From the NCBI GenBank assembly GCA_937926875.1, contig CALBAX010000138.1, forward strand, positions 1 through 6,350: 6,350 nt of DNA, read 5' to 3'. The DNA comes from an uncultured Desulfovibrio sp. (GTDB taxonomy: Bacteria; Desulfobacterota; Desulfovibrionia; Desulfovibrionales; Desulfovibrionaceae). This document shows, in pieces, positions 5,631 through 6,350 of this stretch (within the stretch, counting starts at the first letter, position 1; the number at the start of each line of letters is the position of its first letter). Below the pieces are notes generated by a model that searched no databases, was not told the DNA's origin, and worked only from the letters and a program-made list of their open reading frames with translations. Position numbers and translations under genes: made by a program.

Positions 5631-6180
5631 CGACTCCCCGATTTGCAGGCTGTACGCCTGCGGGAATGCCTTTTTCAGCGTCATGAACCCGCAGCAAAAA
5701 TTGCTGGAAAGACAGAAAGGCGATACGCCGTTCACTCGTCCAAGGAAGAGTGGTGCAGTCCTGGTGGTCATGACGAAGGTGCCGGATCGTCGGGCGAGAC
5801 GTTTCAGGAAAAGACAGTTCCTGAATTAACCACCTTCTTTTCCCGCCGCTGCCGTCGTGAACTTTTCGAACGCAGCGAATGACGACATCGACAGCATTTT
5901 TACTTCAGAGGAATCATCAAAGCTATCAGCACCCTTCACAGCGCCTATATTTTCGCCGACGAGCAGCGTGTAAGGCCATGGGAAATACAGCTCCGGGATA
6001 CCCAGCCATTTGCTGCCGGCAGCGCATCCGTAAGACCATGGCAACATCTTTCACGAAGTCATGACATCTGCCTATGTCTCTACCCCCGAGAGCCATAAAT
6101 TCAGCTTCTTGCCGTGCCATAACATGGCCAGCGGCCCGGCCTCTCCGCGGGCTTTCCCATCGTTGCACAGGCCCACCGGC
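5631..6180. other. Gene-poor stretch upstream of the nickel operon
   Basis: No open frame here has both a ribosome site and recognisable protein features. Small stem-loops occur at 5645-5661 (GCAGGC/GCCTGC) and 5692-5706 (CAGCAA/TTGCTG). The longest candidates are a 48-codon plus-strand frame at 5683-5829 and a 73-codon minus-strand frame at 5826-6047, neither convincing. A spaced direct repeat is present at 5970-6041. I see no tRNA, no recognisable riboswitch and no CRISPR array. Confidence 0.6.
5970..6041 (+). repeat. Direct repeat GTAAGRCCATGG, two copies 60 bp apart
   Basis: Copies at 5970-5981 and 6030-6041 differ at one base (GTAAGGCCATGG and GTAAGACCATGG). Both are preceded by a GCAGCG word and followed after one variable base by AA. 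Each contains the palindrome CCATGG. Function unknown; it could be a protein-binding pair or chance. Confidence 0.4.
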
Positions 6181-6183
6181 AAA

Positions 6184-6266
6184 AGTTTTTGGAAGGGAGG
6201 GGCGCGGGGAGGGAGAACCTTTTTCCAAAAAGGTTTCCCTCCCCGCAAGCTTTTCCCTTCTTCAAC
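6184..6266. repeat. Long G-rich hairpin element, Desulfovibrio-style intergenic repeat
   Basis: The core at 6204-6246 folds into about 20 bp: GCGGGGAGGGA (6204-6214) with TCCCTCCCCGC (6236-6246), then AACC/GGTT and a T5/A5 tip, with only G6215 bulged. An outer arm pairs GAAGGGA (6192-6198) with TCCCTTC (6254-6260), and AGTTTTTGG at 6184-6192 partly mirrors TTCAACT near 6260-6266. From memory, elements of this make (AAAGTTTTTGG-AGGG followed by a G-rich stem) recur between genes in Desulfovibrio genomes. They may act as terminators or mRNA 3'-end structures; here the strand served is unclear because no gene ends beside it. Confidence 0.65.
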
Positions 6267-6303
6267 TCTTCAGGCGTCTGCCTGCCGATCCTTCCCCCCA
6301 AAC

Positions 6304-6329
6304 AAAAAAATCCCCGGCGGAGCGGGGAT
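6304..6329 (-). terminator. Intrinsic terminator for a minus-strand gene beyond the right edge
   Basis: On the minus strand ATCCCCG (6323-6329) pairs with CGGGGAT (6310-6316) around a 6-nt loop and runs straight into a run of T residues (6304-6309, then G and TTT). The plus strand lacks a T-run after the stem. It must therefore stop leftward transcription from a gene whose stop codon lies past 6350; none of the last 20 bases holds a minus-strand stop. Confidence 0.85.
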
Positions 6330-6350
6330 AAAAAAAGACCCCCTCGCGCT

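Noticed and set aside
5516..5640. Cobalamin or NiCo riboswitch in the nikK leader
   Set aside because: I could not find the conserved B12-box core (GCCACTG-like) or the paired four-helix pattern of NiCo riboswitches. A covariance-model search would settle it.
5645..5706. Two small stem-loops (GCAGGC/GCCTGC and CAGCAA/TTGCTG) as terminators or RNA elements
   Set aside because: Stems of only 6 bp with no T-run directly after either; expected by chance in a sequence of this composition.
5683..5829. 48-codon plus-strand frame beginning MNPQQKLLERQ and ending in an Arg-rich tail
   Set aside because: No Shine-Dalgarno sequence before the ATG and no recognisable relative. A real small protein is not excluded, but it cannot be supported.
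5826..6047. 73-codon minus-strand frame upstream of nikK
   Set aside because: Composition is protein-like in part (a PWxY motif appears twice because of the DNA repeat), but there is no properly spaced ribosome site and no family I recognise.

Overview
The window reads as chromosomal DNA of a GC-rich Desulfovibrio-type sulfate reducer (Desulfovibrionaceae). This is inferred from base composition, from a nikKMLQO-type nickel importer that uses NikK and NikL instead of NikN, and from a long G-rich hairpin of a style I associate with Desulfovibrio intergenic DNA. No species is claimed.

Left part (1-1760): a tyrosine recombinase closest to XerD is cut off by the left edge on the minus strand (1-742). 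Divergently on the plus strand lie folK (818-1330), for folate synthesis, and a 97-residue membrane-anchored protein with a TRASH/YHS-like cysteine motif (1410-1703). A strong intrinsic terminator follows (1722-1755).

Middle part (1865-5515): five tightly packed minus-strand genes form one operon for an ECF-type (energy-coupling factor) nickel transporter. They are, in transcription order, nikK (periplasmic, DUF4198-like), nikM (substrate-binding membrane subunit), nikL (exported, C-terminally anchored), nikQ (EcfT-type coupling subunit) and nikO (ATPase with a His-rich tail). nikM/nikL and nikQ/nikO overlap by 4 nt, and nikL-nikQ are 9 nt apart. A near-perfect hairpin separates nikK from nikM. 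NikO hydrolyses ATP, NikQ couples this to NikM, and NikK plus NikL are thought to take the place of the small subunit NikN found in other nickel systems. The nickel would feed enzymes such as [NiFe] hydrogenases. Cobalt cannot be excluded from sequence alone. A possible promoter and a single NikR-like half-site lie in front of nikK. The operon ends facing the convergent TRASH gene, with a hairpin and a probably bidirectional terminator between them.

Right part (5516-6350): about 830 bases without a convincing gene. It holds the nikK leader, small hairpins, a 60-bp-spaced direct repeat, the long G-rich hairpin repeat, and a terminator pointing left that must serve a minus-strand gene beyond the right edge.

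No wholly new system is evident. The points most worth a second look are the shared mature N-terminal histidine in three transporter components, the NikM start choice, the nikK-nikM hairpin, the NikO His tail, and the TRASH protein beside a metal importer.
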